The notes beneath the pieces were generated by a model. That model saw only the letters and a program-made list of their open reading frames with translations, made no database searches and had not been told where the DNA came from. Positions 1-12,369 of a stretch of 64,000 bases of DNA are shown piece by piece. The number at the start of each line of letters is the position of its first letter. Positions within the stretch are counted from its first letter, which is position 1. The stretch spans positions 1 through 64,000 of the forward strand of contig JADJOY010000039.1 of assembly GCA_016713535.1 (NCBI GenBank). Direction: 5' to 3'. The position numbers were made by a program, and so were the translations under genes. This DNA comes from JADJOY01 sp016713535 [NCBI: Deltaproteobacteria bacterium]. GTDB taxonomy: Bacteria > JADJOY01.

Positions 1-598
1 CCTCGAGCGTGCGGGATGGTGCACCGAACTGGCGGTCGAGCGCCAGGTTCACGCGCAGCACGTTGACGGTGGGCTCACCCAGGAACCCCAAGTCGCGCCC
101 CTTCACGTGCGCCTGGATCACGGTTTCGACGCGCTCGGCGCTCAGGCCGCGCGCTCTGGCGATACGCGGCGCCTGCCACAGCGCCGCGGCGGGTGACACG
201 TGTGGATCGAGACCACTGGCCGAGGTGGTGACGAGCTCCGCCGGTACCGCACCCTTGGCGTCCGGGTTCTCGCTCTGCAAACGCGTGACGTCAGCCGCCA
301 CCCGGTCGCGGAGCTTCTGCGAGGTGGGTCCGAGGTTCGAGCCGCCCGAGGCACCGGCGTCCCAACCGTCCGCCCCAGCGGCGGACGGCCGCGGCTGGAG
401 GTACCCGGGGTTCTCGAACCCCTGCCCGATCAGGCTCGATCCGACCACGTTCCCGGCGGCGTCCACGACCATGCTGCCGTTCGCCTTGTCGGTGAACAGG
501 GCCTGAGCGACGCCCGTCATGGCGAGCGGGTAGAGCAAGCCAGTCAGGACCAGGGTGACGACGGCGGTCCGGAGCGCAATCAACAGTTCGCGTTTCAT
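1..598 (-). CDS. kdpC: KdpC, K+-transporting ATPase subunit C (3' end cut by window)
   Basis: Translating the minus strand from the ATG at 598 gives a protein starting MKRELLIALRTAVVTLVL, a single N-terminal membrane anchor typical of KdpC. Family-typical stretches follow: LIGQGFENPGYLQPRPSAA, GASGGSNLGPTS and, near the end, a segment reading FLGEPTVNVLRVNLALD. About 199 codons are present and no stop is reached, so only a few residues should be missing (KdpC is usually about 190-200 aa). KdpC is the periplasmic-facing accessory subunit that stabilises the KdpFABC complex and assists K+ or ATP binding. It is the last kdp gene seen, 17 nt after kdpB. No kdpD or kdpE lies in the window; they may follow beyond position 1. 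Confidence 0.95.
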   Translation of the reverse strand, partial: MKRELLIALRTAVVTLVLTGLLYPLAMTGVAQALFTDKANGSMVVDAAGNVVGSSLIGQGFENPGYLQPRPSAAGADGWDAGASGGSNLGPTSQKLRDRVAADVTRLQSENPDAKGAVPAELVTTSASGLDPHVSPAAALWQAPRIARARGLSAERVETVIQAHVKGRDLGFLGEPTVNVLRVNLALDRQFGAPSRTLE

Positions 599-615
599 GT
601 TGCTTCTCTCCTCGA

Positions 616-2667
616 TCACGTGAGCCCGACCACGGTGAGTGCCACGTCGATGATCTTGATGCCGATGAACGGCGCCACGATCCCGCCGAGGCCGTAGATG
701 AGCAGCGAGCGCCTGAGCAGTGCCGCCGCGCCGATGGGCCGGTAGGCGACGCCGCGAAGAGCCAGCGGGATGAGCACGATGATGATGATGGCGTTGAAGA
801 TCACCGCGGCCAGGATCGCGCTCATCGGTGACGCCAGGTGCATGACGTTGAGCGGCGCGATCTCGGGGAACACGCCCATGAAGATCGCCGGCAGGATCGC
901 GAAGTACTTGGCCACGTCGTTGGCGATCGAGAACGTGGTGAGCGTGCCGCGGGTCATGAGGAGCTGCTTCCCGACCTCGACCACCTCGAGGAGCTTGGTG
1001 GGGTTCGAGTCGAGGTCCACCATGTTTCCCGCTTCCTTCGCGGCCTGGGTGCCGGTGTTCATCGCGACACCCACGTCGGCCTGAGCGAGCGCCGGCGCGT
1101 CGTTGGTGCCGTCTCCGGTCATCGCCACGAGCTTGCCCTTGGCCTGCTCGTCACGGATGAACTTCATCTTCATCTCGGGGGTCGCCTCGGCGAGGAAGCT
1201 GTCGACCCCGGCCTCCGAGGCGATCGCCGCGGCGGTGCGCGGGTTGTCGCCGGTGATCATCACCGTGGTGATGCCCATGGCGCGAAAGCGCGCGAAGCGC
1301 TCCTTGATCCCTTCCTTGACCATGTCTTTGAGGTGGATGACCCCCAGTACTTGGTGGCCGTCGGCGACGGCGAGAGGCGTCCCGCCCGACGAGCCGATGC
1401 GGTCGGCGATGTCACGGAGCTCCTTGGGAACGTTGCCGCCCAGGGACTCGACCCACTGGGCCACCGAGTCGACCGCTCCCTTGCGGACCATGCGACCGTC
1501 GAGGTCGCAGCCGCTCATCCGGGTCTGGGCGGTGAAGGGGATGAAGTGAGCGCCGAGGCCGACGATGTTGCGAGCCCGGATCGCGAACTTCTCCTTGACC
1601 AGCACCACGATCGAGCGTCCCTCGGGCGTCTCGTCGGCGAGGCTGGCGAGCTGTGCCGCGTCGGCCAGGTCCTCGGTCCGCACTCCCGGCACCGGCACCA
1701 GCTCGTGCGCCATGCGGTTGCCGATGGTGATGGTGCCGGTCTTGTCGAGCAGCAGAGTGTTGACGTCGCCGGAGGCTTCGACGGCCTTGCCGCTCATGGC
1801 GAGGACGTTGTGTTGCATGACGCGGTCCATGCCGGCGATGCCGATGGCCGACAACAGGCCGCCGATGGTCGTCGGGATCAGGCAAACCAGCAGGGCGACG
1901 ACGACCGTGGCGGAGAGCGTGATCCCCGAGTAGAGCGCGAGCGGCACCAGCGTCAGACACGCGAACAGGAAGATCAGCGTGAGGCCCACGAGCAGGATGT
2001 GGAGCGCGATCTCGTTCGGGGTCTTCTGGCGCGCGGCGCCCTCGACCAGCCCGATCATGCGGTCGAGGAAGCTCTCGCCGGGGTTGGCGCCGATCCGCAC
2101 CACGATCCGGTCCGAGAGCACCTTGGTGCCGCCGGTGACCGAGGAGCGGTCACCGCCGCTCTCGCGGATGACCGGCGCGGACTCGCCGGTGATCGCCGAC
2201 TCGTCGACCGAGGCGATGCCTTCGATGACCTCGCCGTCTCCGGGGATGAGCTCGCCGGCGTCGATGATCACCACGTCGCCCTTCTTGAGCTGCGACGCCG
2301 GAACGGTCTCTTCACCCTTGCCGACGCGGCGGCGCGCAGTCGTTTCCTTGCGCATGCGTCGCAAGGTCTGGGCCTGGGCCTTGCCGCGGCCCTCGGCCAC
2401 GGCCTCGGCGAAGTTCGCGAACAGCACCGTGAACCACAGCCACACGCACACGGAGCCGGTGAACCAGTTCGGGGCGGCACCCGGTCCAGACGCCGCGATA
2501 TCGCGGATCCACACCACCGCGGTCAGCACCGCACCGACACCGACCACGAACATCACCGGGTTCTTGGCGAGCAAACGGGGGTCGAGCTTGGTGAAGCTGT
2601 CGATCAGCGCCTGCTCGAGGATCGCGGGATCGAACAGCGACTTGGAGGCTTTCTCGTGGCGACTCAT
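616..2667 (-). CDS. kdpB: KdpB, P-type ATPase catalytic subunit of the K+ pump
   Basis: This 683-aa protein is the ATP-hydrolysing subunit of the KdpFABC K+ uptake pump in the inner membrane. The P-type ATPase signatures are intact: the phosphorylation loop DKTGTIT with the aspartate that forms the acyl-phosphate, the actuator motif ITGES, and the hinge [12 protein letters not shown]. The N-terminus contains the KdpB stretch [18 protein letters not shown], and several hydrophobic segments follow. The length matches the family (about 680 aa). The start ATG at 2667 lies 2 nt after the kdpA stop, implying translational coupling. Energy from this subunit drives K+ moved by KdpA. No sign of damage. 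Confidence 0.97.
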   Translation of the reverse strand: MSRHEKASKSLFDPAILEQALIDSFTKLDPRLLAKNPVMFVVGVGAVLTAVVWIRDIAASGPGAAPNWFTGSVCVWLWFTVLFANFAEAVAEGRGKAQAQTLRRMRKETTARRRVGKGEETVPASQLKKGDVVIIDAGELIPGDGEVIEGIASVDESAITGESAPVIRESGGDRSSVTGGTKVLSDRIVVRIGANPGESFLDRMIGLVEGAARQKTPNEIALHILLVGLTLIFLFACLTLVPLALYSGITLSATVVVALLVCLIPTTIGGLLSAIGIAGMDRVMQHNVLAMSGKAVEASGDVNTLLLDKTGTITIGNRMAHELVPVPGVRTEDLADAAQLASLADETPEGRSIVVLVKEKFAIRARNIVGLGAHFIPFTAQTRMSGCDLDGRMVRKGAVDSVAQWVESLGGNVPKELRDIADRIGSSGGTPLAVADGHQVLGVIHLKDMVKEGIKERFARFRAMGITTVMITGDNPRTAAAIASEAGVDSFLAEATPEMKMKFIRDEQAKGKLVAMTGDGTNDAPALAQADVGVAMNTGTQAAKEAGNMVDLDSNPTKLLEVVEVGKQLLMTRGTLTTFSIANDVAKYFAILPAIFMGVFPEIAPLNVMHLASPMSAILAAVIFNAIIIIVLIPLALRGVAYRPIGAAALLRRSLLIYGLGGIVAPFIGIKIIDVALTVVGLT

Positions 2668-2669
2668 GG

Positions 2670-4391
2670 TCAGAACACCTTTCCGTTCGATGCGAGGAAG
2701 TGCTCGACGATCGGGCCCAGGCAGAGCGCGGGGAAGAACGTCAACGCACCCACGATCACGACCACGCTCACCAGCAGCATCACGAACGTCGCACCGTTGG
2801 TCGGGAACGTTCCCGGACCGGCGACGACGGTCTTCTTGCCCACCATCGAGCCGGCGATCGCGAGCGCCGGCAGGATCATCCAGAAGCGACCCGCCAGCAT
2901 CGTGAGACCCAGCGTCACGTTCCAGAAGGGCACGTTGGCGTTGAGGCCGGCGAAGGCCGAGCCGTTGTTACCAGCACCGCTCGAGTAGGCGTAGAGGATC
3001 TCGCTGAGACCGTGGGGTCCGGCGTTGTTGAGCGACGACACGCCGTAGGGAGCCACCGCGGCCCAGGCCGAGTGGCCGAGGATCACGAGCGGGAAGATCA
3101 GCACGTAGAGCATCGCGAGCTTCATCTCGCGGCCCTCGATCTTCTTGCCCAGGTACTCGGGGGTCCGGCCGACCATCAGGCCAGCGATGAACACCGCGAG
3201 CAACGCATAGACCAGCATCCCGTAGAGCCCGGCGCCGACGCCGCCGAACACCACCTCGCCGAGCTGGATGTTGAAGAGCGGCACCAGCCCACCGAGCGGG
3301 TTGAAGCTGTCGTGCATGGCGTTCACCGCGCCGCACGACGCGCCGGTGGTGACCGTCGCGTAGAGCGCCGAGTTGGTGATGCCGTAGCGGCACTCCTTCC
3401 CTTCCATGTTGCCGGCGCTCTGGTCGACCGCCAGCCCGGCGAGCGCCGGGTTGGGCTTCGACTCGGCCCAGTAGGCGGTGGTCACACCGACGGCGAACAA
3501 GATCGCCATGGCCCCGAACAGCGCCCAGCCTTGGCGCTGGTCCTTCGCCATCCGGCCATAGGTGTAGGTGAGCCCCGCGGGGATCGCGAAGATCATGAAC
3601 ATCGACAGGAAGTTGGTGAACGGGGTGGGGTTCTCGAAGGGGTGTGCCGCGTTGGCGTTGAAGAAGCCGCCGCCGTTGGTGCCGAGCTGCTTGATGACTT
3701 CCTGGGAAGCGACCGGCCCCATCGCGATGGTCTGCTTGGCGCCCTCGAGGGTGGTGACCTGCTGGTAAGGAGCCAGGTTCTGGATCACGCCTTGCGACAT
3801 CAGCACCACCGCGAGCACGATCGAGAGCGGCAGCAGCACGTAGAGCGTTCCGCGGATGACGTCGACCCAGAAGTTGCCGAGGGTCTTGGCTCCGGCCGGT
3901 CCTCCACGGCGCGTGAGGCCACGCGCCAGCGCGAGAGCGATGCCGATGCCCGCGGCCGCCGACATGAAGTTGTGCCAGGCGAGACCGGCCATCTGGGTCA
4001 GATAGCTCATGGTCGACTCGCCGCCGTACGACTGCCAGTTGGTGTTGGTCGTGAAGCTCGCCGCGGTGTTGAACGCCAGCGCCTCGCCGACCGGCGGCAG
4101 GCCCTGCGGGTTCCACGGCAGCACGAGCTGGAGGCGCTGGAAGCCGTATGTCACGAGCACCCCGAGCGCGCTGAAGGCCAGCACCGCGAACGCGTAGCCC
4201 TGCCAGACCTGCTCCTTCGACGGGTCGACACCGCACAGCTTGTAGAGCCCTCGCTCGAGGGGACCGAGGACGCGAGGGAGAGGCTGACGCTCGCCCTCGA
4301 ACACCTGGAACATGTAGATCCCGAGTGGCTTGGCGATCGCGAGGATCGCGAGCGAGAAGAACAGGATCTGGAGCCAACCGTTGGCCGTCAT
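2670..4391 (-). CDS. kdpA: KdpA, K+-translocating subunit
   Basis: The 573-aa integral membrane protein is the K+-selective subunit of the Kdp pump, related to the SKT channel-like superfamily. Selectivity-filter and pore segments are visible: [39 protein letters not shown] and, later, a [13 protein letters not shown] segment, each family-typical. The start [19 protein letters not shown] is a membrane segment. It follows kdpF by 37 nt and precedes kdpB by 2 nt in one transcription unit. Length is close to the usual ~560-590 aa and no motif is missing. Confidence 0.97.
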   Translation of the reverse strand: MTANGWLQILFFSLAILAIAKPLGIYMFQVFEGERQPLPRVLGPLERGLYKLCGVDPSKEQVWQGYAFAVLAFSALGVLVTYGFQRLQLVLPWNPQGLPPVGEALAFNTAASFTTNTNWQSYGGESTMSYLTQMAGLAWHNFMSAAAGIGIALALARGLTRRGGPAGAKTLGNFWVDVIRGTLYVLLPLSIVLAVVLMSQGVIQNLAPYQQVTTLEGAKQTIAMGPVASQEVIKQLGTNGGGFFNANAAHPFENPTPFTNFLSMFMIFAIPAGLTYTYGRMAKDQRQGWALFGAMAILFAVGVTTAYWAESKPNPALAGLAVDQSAGNMEGKECRYGITNSALYATVTTGASCGAVNAMHDSFNPLGGLVPLFNIQLGEVVFGGVGAGLYGMLVYALLAVFIAGLMVGRTPEYLGKKIEGREMKLAMLYVLIFPLVILGHSAWAAVAPYGVSSLNNAGPHGLSEILYAYSSGAGNNGSAFAGLNANVPFWNVTLGLTMLAGRFWMILPALAIAGSMVGKKTVVAGPGTFPTNGATFVMLLVSVVVIVGALTFFPALCLGPIVEHFLASNGKVF

Positions 4392-4428
4392 GGCGATTCT
4401 CCGGACGACGTGTCTCTGAACTGCGTGC

Positions 4429-4518
4429 TCAGAACCGCTCGGGGCGGATCAGGGCGTAGACGAGATAGGCGGTGAGGGCGATCGCGAGCAGACCGCCCAA
4501 CGCATAGTCGAGAGTCAT
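4429..4518 (-). CDS. kdpF: KdpF, small membrane subunit of the K+ pump (29 aa)
   Basis: The reading frame MTLDYALGGLLAIALTAYLV followed by YALIRPERF encodes one membrane helix and ends in the KdpF-typical LxxPERF tail. KdpF is about 29 aa in E. coli and lies just upstream of kdpA, as here. It binds KdpA and stabilises the complex. The start ATG at 4518 is preceded by GGAGGATCC on the coding strand, a good ribosome binding site. Confidence 0.92.
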   Translation of the reverse strand: MTLDYALGGLLAIALTAYLVYALIRPERF

Positions 4519-4534
4519 GTGGATCCTCCGGGGT

Positions 4535-4618
4535 TCACAGGCGGTCGCAGGCGTGGACGTAGCCCCACGACAAGCCGAAGAAGACGACGATGACGGCGAT
4601 GAAGACGAGATCGAGCAT
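4535..4618 (-). CDS. 27-aa single-helix membrane protein next to kdpF
   Basis: The frame from ATG 4618 reads MLDLVFIAVIVVFFGLSWG then YVHACDRL: one hydrophobic helix and a short charged tail. GGAGGT lies just upstream of the start on the coding strand. It sits 16 nt before kdpF in the same orientation. Very short proteins ending in a (C/A)-x-(R/K)-L-like tail occur upstream of kdpF in other bacteria (from memory; no name known to me), so it is probably a real Kdp-associated miniprotein. Its role, perhaps in assembly or tuning of the pump, is inference from position only. Confidence 0.7.
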   Translation of the reverse strand: MLDLVFIAVIVVFFGLSWGYVHACDRL

Positions 4619-4632
4619 CGAAACCTCCGCAC

Positions 4633-5025
4633 TCAGGGAGACGTCAGTCCGCGCGGGTTCGGGGGCGCGGAACCCACTGGAATGACTTTCGAGATCAGCC
4701 GCATGCAGTCCGCGTCGCACTCGGGAAGCCAGCTCAGCACCGTGGCGCGGGCGCGGCACTGCTCGTCGAGCGCCGGCTCGGGATCGTCGAGGCAGAGACT
4801 CTTGAACGTGCCGAGCTCGCGCTCGTAGAGCGCGAGGCGCTCCGCCGCGGGCAGGCGCAGGACGGCGCGACGCTCGGCACCCGTCCACCAGAACCAGGCG
4901 CCGAGCGCGACGATGGTTGCGAGCAGCCATCCGAGCACGCGGCGCGGCTTGACCTCGAGGGGAGACGGCGTGTCGTCGAAGCGGTCCGGCTTGTCGTCGA
5001 AAGGGCTCACGGTCGGCTCGTTCAT
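4633..5025 (-). CDS. Uncharacterised one-helix membrane protein heading the kdp operon
   Basis: This 130-aa protein has a charged N-terminus (MNEPTVSPFDDKPDRFDD), one membrane helix at about residues 34-48 (VLGWLLATIVALGAWFWW) and a C-terminal soluble part with four cysteines (SLCLDD, DEQCRA, PECDADC), which suggests disulfides if it is periplasmic. ATG 5025 is chosen because upstream codons do not look coding. It ends 14 nt before the 27-aa miniprotein and so probably belongs to the kdp transcript. The family is not recognised. A pair of palindromes lies 81-129 bp upstream. Confidence 0.65.
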   Translation of the reverse strand: MNEPTVSPFDDKPDRFDDTPSPLEVKPRRVLGWLLATIVALGAWFWWTGAERRAVLRLPAAERLALYERELGTFKSLCLDDPEPALDEQCRARATVLSWLPECDADCMRLISKVIPVGSAPPNPRGLTSP

Positions 5026-5105
5026 GGTGACCGATCTCAGGGCAAGGGGCGTGCCGGCGACGGCGGCCGAAAGCGCCGTGGATCCGGGTCTCTTCGGCAC
5101 TGGCG

Positions 5106-5154
5106 TCGTGCACGTTGCACGAACTCCACGGCTGCCCTCGTGCGAGTTGCACGA
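5106..5154. promoter_or_regulatory. Pair of 17-bp palindromic operators, kdp side
   Basis: Two sites read TCGTGCACGTTGCACGA (5106-5122) and TCGTGCGAGTTGCACGA (5138-5154). Each is an inverted repeat TCGTGC-N5-GCACGA, and their starts are 32 bp apart, about three helical turns. They lie upstream of the kdp operon leader gene. An identical arrangement lies at 5622-5670 upstream of the KimA-like K+ importer. The spacing and symmetry suggest paired dimer binding by one regulator, not identified here. Confidence 0.6.
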
Positions 5155-5290
5155 GCGCTTCGGCGGCGCGGCGACGATCGGCTCGGAATCGCAGCGAAAT
5201 CGCGCGCCGCCTGCGAGGCACTCCACTTGCGATGGCGGGCGGCGGTGTCGGTGGCGGGATGGTGACGCGCGCTACCGGGGAGAGGACGCC

Positions 5291-5389
5291 GTGAAGCGAA
5301 TCGAAGCGATCGTGAAGCCCTTCGAGCTCGACACGCGCGCACTGTCCTCTCGGGCGGCGGTCCGCACCGGCCGCGGCAACGACGCCTAG
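5291..5389 (+). pseudogene. PII (GlnB-like) N-terminal remnant
   Basis: From GTG 5291, preceded by GGGGAGAGGACGCC, the frame encodes MKRIEAIVKPFELDTRALSS and twelve further residues before a stop. The first 14 residues match the hallmark N-terminus of PII signalling proteins (MKKIEAIIKPFKLD in GlnB), but the T-loop and the rest of the ~112-aa domain are absent. It is therefore a remnant or, less likely, a tiny leader peptide. It sits between two K+ transport operons. Confidence 0.5.
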
Positions 5390-5804
5390 GCCCGGCGGGG
5401 ATGGAGGCGTTCGAGGCCCAGATGGGGGAGCACGAGCCCGCGATGCGCGGCGCCGGCGCCGGCGTCGTCGCACGGCGACGTGAGCGGCGTCGACCTGGAC
5501 ACGGCGAGCGCCGCGTGGGCCCGGTTCGTCGACGTCGAGCGCACGATCCTGGCGCTTTCGCCTAACACCCGCGCCGCGGACGCCCACCCGCCCCGGTCAC
5601 CGCCCCACCCTCGCTGAGGCGCCGTGCACATTGCACGGCGCCCCGTGCCCACATCGTGCGTGTTGCACGGTCGGCGGTGGTGCGCGGTGACCAGTCCCGC
5701 GAAATCGTTGCGGAACCGACCGGCTGGCCGGGGCACGTGGCTTGCGCTCTCGGCGCCCTCTTCGGCGCCCGCGCGCGCCGCTCGCGTTCGCTCCCGGAGA
5801 TCCC
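5390..5804. other. Intergenic region with no intact gene; possible decayed coding sequence
   Basis: No intact gene is seen. Around 5401-5450 one frame gives MEAFEAQMGEHEPAMRG and around 5478-5570 another gives a GDVSGVDLDTASAAWARF segment, suggesting the frameshifted remains of a short gene. The stretch 5580-5600 is C-rich. The second operator pair (5622-5670) and the ribosome binding site GGAGA (5796-5800) of the K+ importer are the only functional elements recognised. Confidence 0.4.
5622..5670. promoter_or_regulatory. Pair of 17-bp palindromic operators, K+ importer side
   Basis: Two sites read CCGTGCACATTGCACGG (5622-5638) and TCGTGCGTGTTGCACGG (5654-5670), again 32 bp start to start. 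They match the kdp-side pair (CGTGC-N5-GCACG core) and lie 135-183 bp upstream of the KimA-like gene start at 5805. Shared sequence and identical spacing imply co-regulation of both K+ uptake systems. Confidence 0.6.
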
Positions 5805-7647
5805 ATGCCCGCCCCCGCAGCAGCCCCTTCGCCCGACCCCGCCCCGCCCCCTCCGGAAGATCCTGGCCCCAAACGCAACGGCGACTCGTCCTTCTCGTTG
5901 CGCCGGCTGGTGATCGGCGCTCCCCGGGACCTGAGCGACACCTCGATCTTCCACCGCCCGTCGCTGATCCCGTTCCTGGCGTGGGTAGGGCTCGGCGCCG
6001 ACGGGCTGTCGTCGTCGGCCTACGGCCCCGAGGAGGCGTTCCGCACCCTCGGCGACCACACCTATCTCGCGGTGGGACTGGCCGCGCTCACCGCGACCAC
6101 GGTGTTCCTGATCTCGGCCGCCTACAGCCGGGGCGGCGGGTACGTGGTCGCCACCAAGCTCTTGGGCGAGCGCGTCGGCGTGATCTCGGGCTCGGCGCTG
6201 CTGGTCGACTACGTGCTCACCATCACGGTGTCGATCGCGGCGGCCGGTGACGCGCTCTTCAGCTTCGTGCCCGCATCCTGGCAAGCGTGGAAGCCCGCCT
6301 TCGAGATCGTCTCGATCATCGCCCTCACCACCCTCAACATCCGCGGCGTGAAGGAGTCGGTGCTGGTGCTGGCGCCGATCTTCGTGGCGTTCGTGATCAC
6401 CCACGTGCTGCTGATCGTGGTCGGGATCGGCCGCCACGTCCCCGAGATCCCGGCGACCGCGGCCCACCTCTCCGAGGGCTTCCGCCACGGCTGGTCGACC
6501 CTCGGCGCGAGCGGGTTGCTGCTGCTCTTCGCTCACGCCTACTCGCTCGGCGGCGGCACCTACACCGGGATCGAGGCGGTCTCGAACGGCCTGCAGATCA
6601 TGCGCGAGCCCAAGGTGCCGACGGCGCGGCACATGCCTCGCCTCCCCACCACACCGCCAGCCCGCCCCCCCGCGATGACCGTGTTCACGCTCATCACCGA
6701 GGGCGCGCTGTTGGTGGTGGCGGCGCAGGCCGGCTTCCTCGACGGCCCGCGGGTGCTCGCGAACATGGCGGTGGACTCGTGGGTGCCACGGCGGTTCGCC
6801 GCGGTGTCCGAGCGCCTCACCACCCAGGACGGCATCGTGCTGATGGGGACGCTCGCGCTCGCGGCCCTGCTCTACACCCACGGCAGCGTGAGCCGCCTCG
6901 TGGTCATGTACAGCATCAACGTGTTCCTGACCTTCTCGCCAGCACCAGCACCCACCCGCGAAGATCGGGCGGCGCCGCAACCTGGTGCTCTTCGGCGCGA
7001 GCTTCCTGCTCTGCGCCACGATCCTCGTCATCACCGTGGTGGAGAAGTTCCGCGAGGGCGGCTGGATCACGCTCTTCGTGACCACCGCGCTGGTGGTCTT
7101 CTGCTACCGGATCCGCCGTCACTACCGCGATCTGGCGAAGGTCGTCGAGGGGCTCTTCGCGTCGCCCAGCGACCTGCCGGCGTCGTCGCGGGCGGCCGTG
7201 GCCCAGCCCGACCCCGACCGCCCCACCGCCGCCGTGCTCGTCGCCGCGTACGGCGGGCTCGGCCTCCACACCGTGCTCAACCTCTTCCGCGCGTTCCCCA
7301 GGCACTACGAGAACCTGGTGTTCATCTCGGTCGGCGTCGTGGACTCGGGCGCCTTCAAGGGCGAGGAGACCGTCCCCGCGCTCGTCGAGCGGACCCGCGG
7401 CAACCTCCAGCGATACGTCGACTTCGCCCACCGCATGGGCATGCCCGACCTACCCCGCGGGGGCCGAGAACCCTGCCTGCGGGTGCTCGAGGAGTTCCCG
7501 CGCACGGTCTTCTTCGCGGGCAAGGTCATCTTCCAGCGCGAGCGCTGGTACCAGCGCCTGCTCCACAACGAGACCGCCCTCGCCCTGCAGAAGCGCCTGC
7601 AGTGGGACGGCCACACCATGGTGATCATCCCCGCGCGGATCACGTGA
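5805..7647 (+). pseudogene. KimA-like APC-superfamily K+ importer, broken by deletions and a frameshift
   Basis: The N-terminal frame (ATG 5805, GGAG upstream) is an APC-fold membrane protein with the KimA/YdaO-type stretch LGADGLSSSAYGPEEAF, LLVDYVLTITVSIAAAGDAL and QAGFLDGPRVLANMAVDSW. After MYSINVFLTFS (about 6935) the frame is lost, and the C-terminal half resumes at about 6961 with KIGRRRNLVLFGASFLL to WDGHTMVIIPARIT. The expected membrane segment between MREPKVPT and TLITEGAL (about 6625-6690) is much shortened, and the stretch near 7440-7490 also looks shortened. KimA proteins are H+-coupled K+ symporters, which fits the neighbouring kdp operon. It is either a decayed gene or one damaged by sequencing errors. 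Confidence 0.75.
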
Positions 7648-7671
7648 CGGGGGGGGTGAGAGGCCGCCCGA

Positions 7672-7796
7672 TGTAAAGCACTTGCTATACAAAATCGTAA
7701 AGCAACTGCTTTACATTTTTTGTAAAGCTACTGCTCCACAGCCGGATTTCGCGAGATTCGCCCGCAAAACACGCGAAATTGCCCCCTCTGAGGGGC
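7672..7796. repeat. Left copy of the ~125-bp island-flanking repeat
   Basis: This intergenic element contains three spaced palindromic units starting at 7673, 7697 and 7722 (GTAAAGC-N4-GCTNNAC; the middle one, GTAAAGCAACTGCTTTAC, is perfect) and ends in a GC hairpin at 7781-7796. The first 70 bp are nearly identical to 21477-21546, in the same orientation; the remainder is recognisably related. It begins 24 nt after the KimA-like stop and lies before the hsdR 3' end, so it may also act as a transcription terminator. Confidence 0.8.
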
Positions 7797-7837
7797 TGCA
7801 GACAGCCCAGCCCGGTGTCGAAATACGCGCGGCAGGC

Positions 7838-10967
<3,130 letters not shown>

Positions 10968-10971
<4 letters not shown>

Positions 10972-11330
10972 GAAGGTGACGGGCTCCCACCGACCTCGCG
11001 CAACAGCGAATCGACGATCGCACGAAGCGGTTGTACGCGAGTTTGGATCGTTCGCCACACGAGCCGGTGATCGACAGCCGCGTAGCGGTGAATCAGGACA
11101 TTCCGGAACCCGATGATCTCCCGAAGATCGGGGATCCGGGCACTGAGGTCTGGCCGCATCTTCGCGAGCTGACTGAGCGCCTCGCCGATGATCTCGAACT
11201 TCCGCTCGACCGCAGCCTGGACCATGGGATCGCCCAGGAAGTCCTCCAGAGTCTTACCCCTGGTGAACTGCTCGACGGCGCTGGCCGCGCTCTCAACATC
11301 CCAAAGAAACGCGGCCGCTTCACGCCGCAT
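10968..11330 (-). CDS. hepT: HepT-like HEPN-domain toxin (DUF86)
   Basis: This 120-aa protein has the DUF86/HepT profile, with the RNase motif R-x4-H-x-Y seen as RNVLIHRY. It also has the helical region KFEIIGEALSQLAKMRPDL. HEPN ribonucleases of this type are paired with MNT antitoxins that silence them by nucleotide transfer to the motif tyrosine. ATG 11330 overlaps the 3' end of mntA by 11 nt, and the stop overlaps the hsdR GTG by 4 nt, tying the pair to the restriction gene. All motif residues are present, so it should be active when not modified. Confidence 0.88.
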
Positions 11331-11631
11331 AGAGGAGCTCGCGGCTGCGCTCGATGTCGGACCGGACGTACGGATTCCGGACACTCGTCAGCATCACGAG
11401 GTCGACCGGACGCCCCACGAGTTCGGACAGCTCGTCGCGAAGCTCGAAGAACTCCTTGAGTGACGTGCCCTCGTCGTCTTCTTCGAACTCGACCAGGAAG
11501 TCGACATCCGATCGATCCGGCTCGAAATCGTCACCCCGTGCGGCCGATCCAAACACCTCGAGTCGCCGCACGCGATACCGCCGGCACACGTCCGCGATCT
11601 TGGCGCGATGCTCAGCGATCAGCGAATGCAT
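11320..11631 (-). CDS. mntA: MntA-like minimal nucleotidyltransferase antitoxin
   Basis: This 103-aa protein is a minimal pol-beta-type nucleotidyltransferase with the catalytic signature GSAARGDDFEPDRSDVDFLV (GSxARG and DVD). The third acidic residue is in the RPVDLVML segment. MntA antitoxins neutralise HepT by adding AMP units to its RX4HXY tyrosine. ATG 11631 is chosen as the first in-frame start giving the usual length. It is the first gene of the mntA-hepT-hsdR unit, 124 bp from the divergent DUF433 gene. Confidence 0.88.
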   Translation of the reverse strand: MHSLIAEHRAKIADVCRRYRVRRLEVFGSAARGDDFEPDRSDVDFLVEFEEDDEGTSLKEFFELRDELSELVGRPVDLVMLTSVRNPYVRSDIERSRELLYAA

Positions 11632-12349
11632 GCCCCGCCTCCCCTGGCTCCGTCGATCATACAGCAGCCCCCGAACGACTGCGCGTCTGGTCACGGCGAT
11701 CCGGCATCGCGGTCCCCGGCTGGAAATCGAGATCCGTTCCACCTACCGTGCCGACATGATCGACCGCCGGGAAAAACGAGCCACAGCGGACCTTCGAGAC
11801 CAGCCTGCCTACACGCTCGCCGAAGCCGCGCGCTACCTCAGGGTTGCGCCCGCCACGCTGCGCTCGTGGACGCTGGGCCGGCGATACCCGAGCGCTGCCA
11901 AGACCGCCCACTTCCACCCACTCATTCAGCTCAGCTCGCGGCGTCCGCCACTCCTCTCGTTCCACGACCTCATTCAGGCCCACGTCCTCCGCTCGCTCCG
12001 GACCGATCACGGCGTGCCGCTCGGTGCGGTGCGCAAGGCCCTCGAATACGCCCAGGCCGAGCTGAAGATCGAACGTCTGTTGCTGCGGAAGGATCTGCGC
12101 ACGGACGCCGGCCAGCTCTTCCTGGAGCGATACGGCGAGCTCCTGAGTCTCTCCGCGTCCGGCCAGCTCGCCATGCGCCGCGTCTTCGAGGAACACCTGA
12201 AGCGCGTCGACTGGGACGAGTGGACGTTCCCCGTTCGGCTCTACCCGTTCGTCCGCCCCGAGGGTTCCACCCACGAACGTCCGATCGCCATCGACCCCAA
12301 GGTCGCCTTCGGCCAGCCGGTCGTGATCCGCGCCGGCATCTCCACACGC

Positions 12350-12369
12350 CATCGCCCGAGTTTGAATCC
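12350..12369. repeat. Left target duplication (CATCG) and terminal inverted repeat of the IS
   Basis: CATCG (12350-12354) is the host target copy. The IS begins at 12355 with the terminal repeat CCCGAGTTTGAATCC, whose exact reverse complement ends the element at 14306-14320. Confidence 0.88.

Noticed and set aside
838-2988. Long plus-strand frame opposite kdpB
   Set aside because: It mirrors the kdpB codons, lacks recognisable domains and is rich in H, R, E and D as expected from GC-rich antisense frames.
7672-7796. CRISPR-like repeat units in the island repeat
   Set aside because: Only three short palindromic units with 6-7 nt between them; no spacers, no cas genes.
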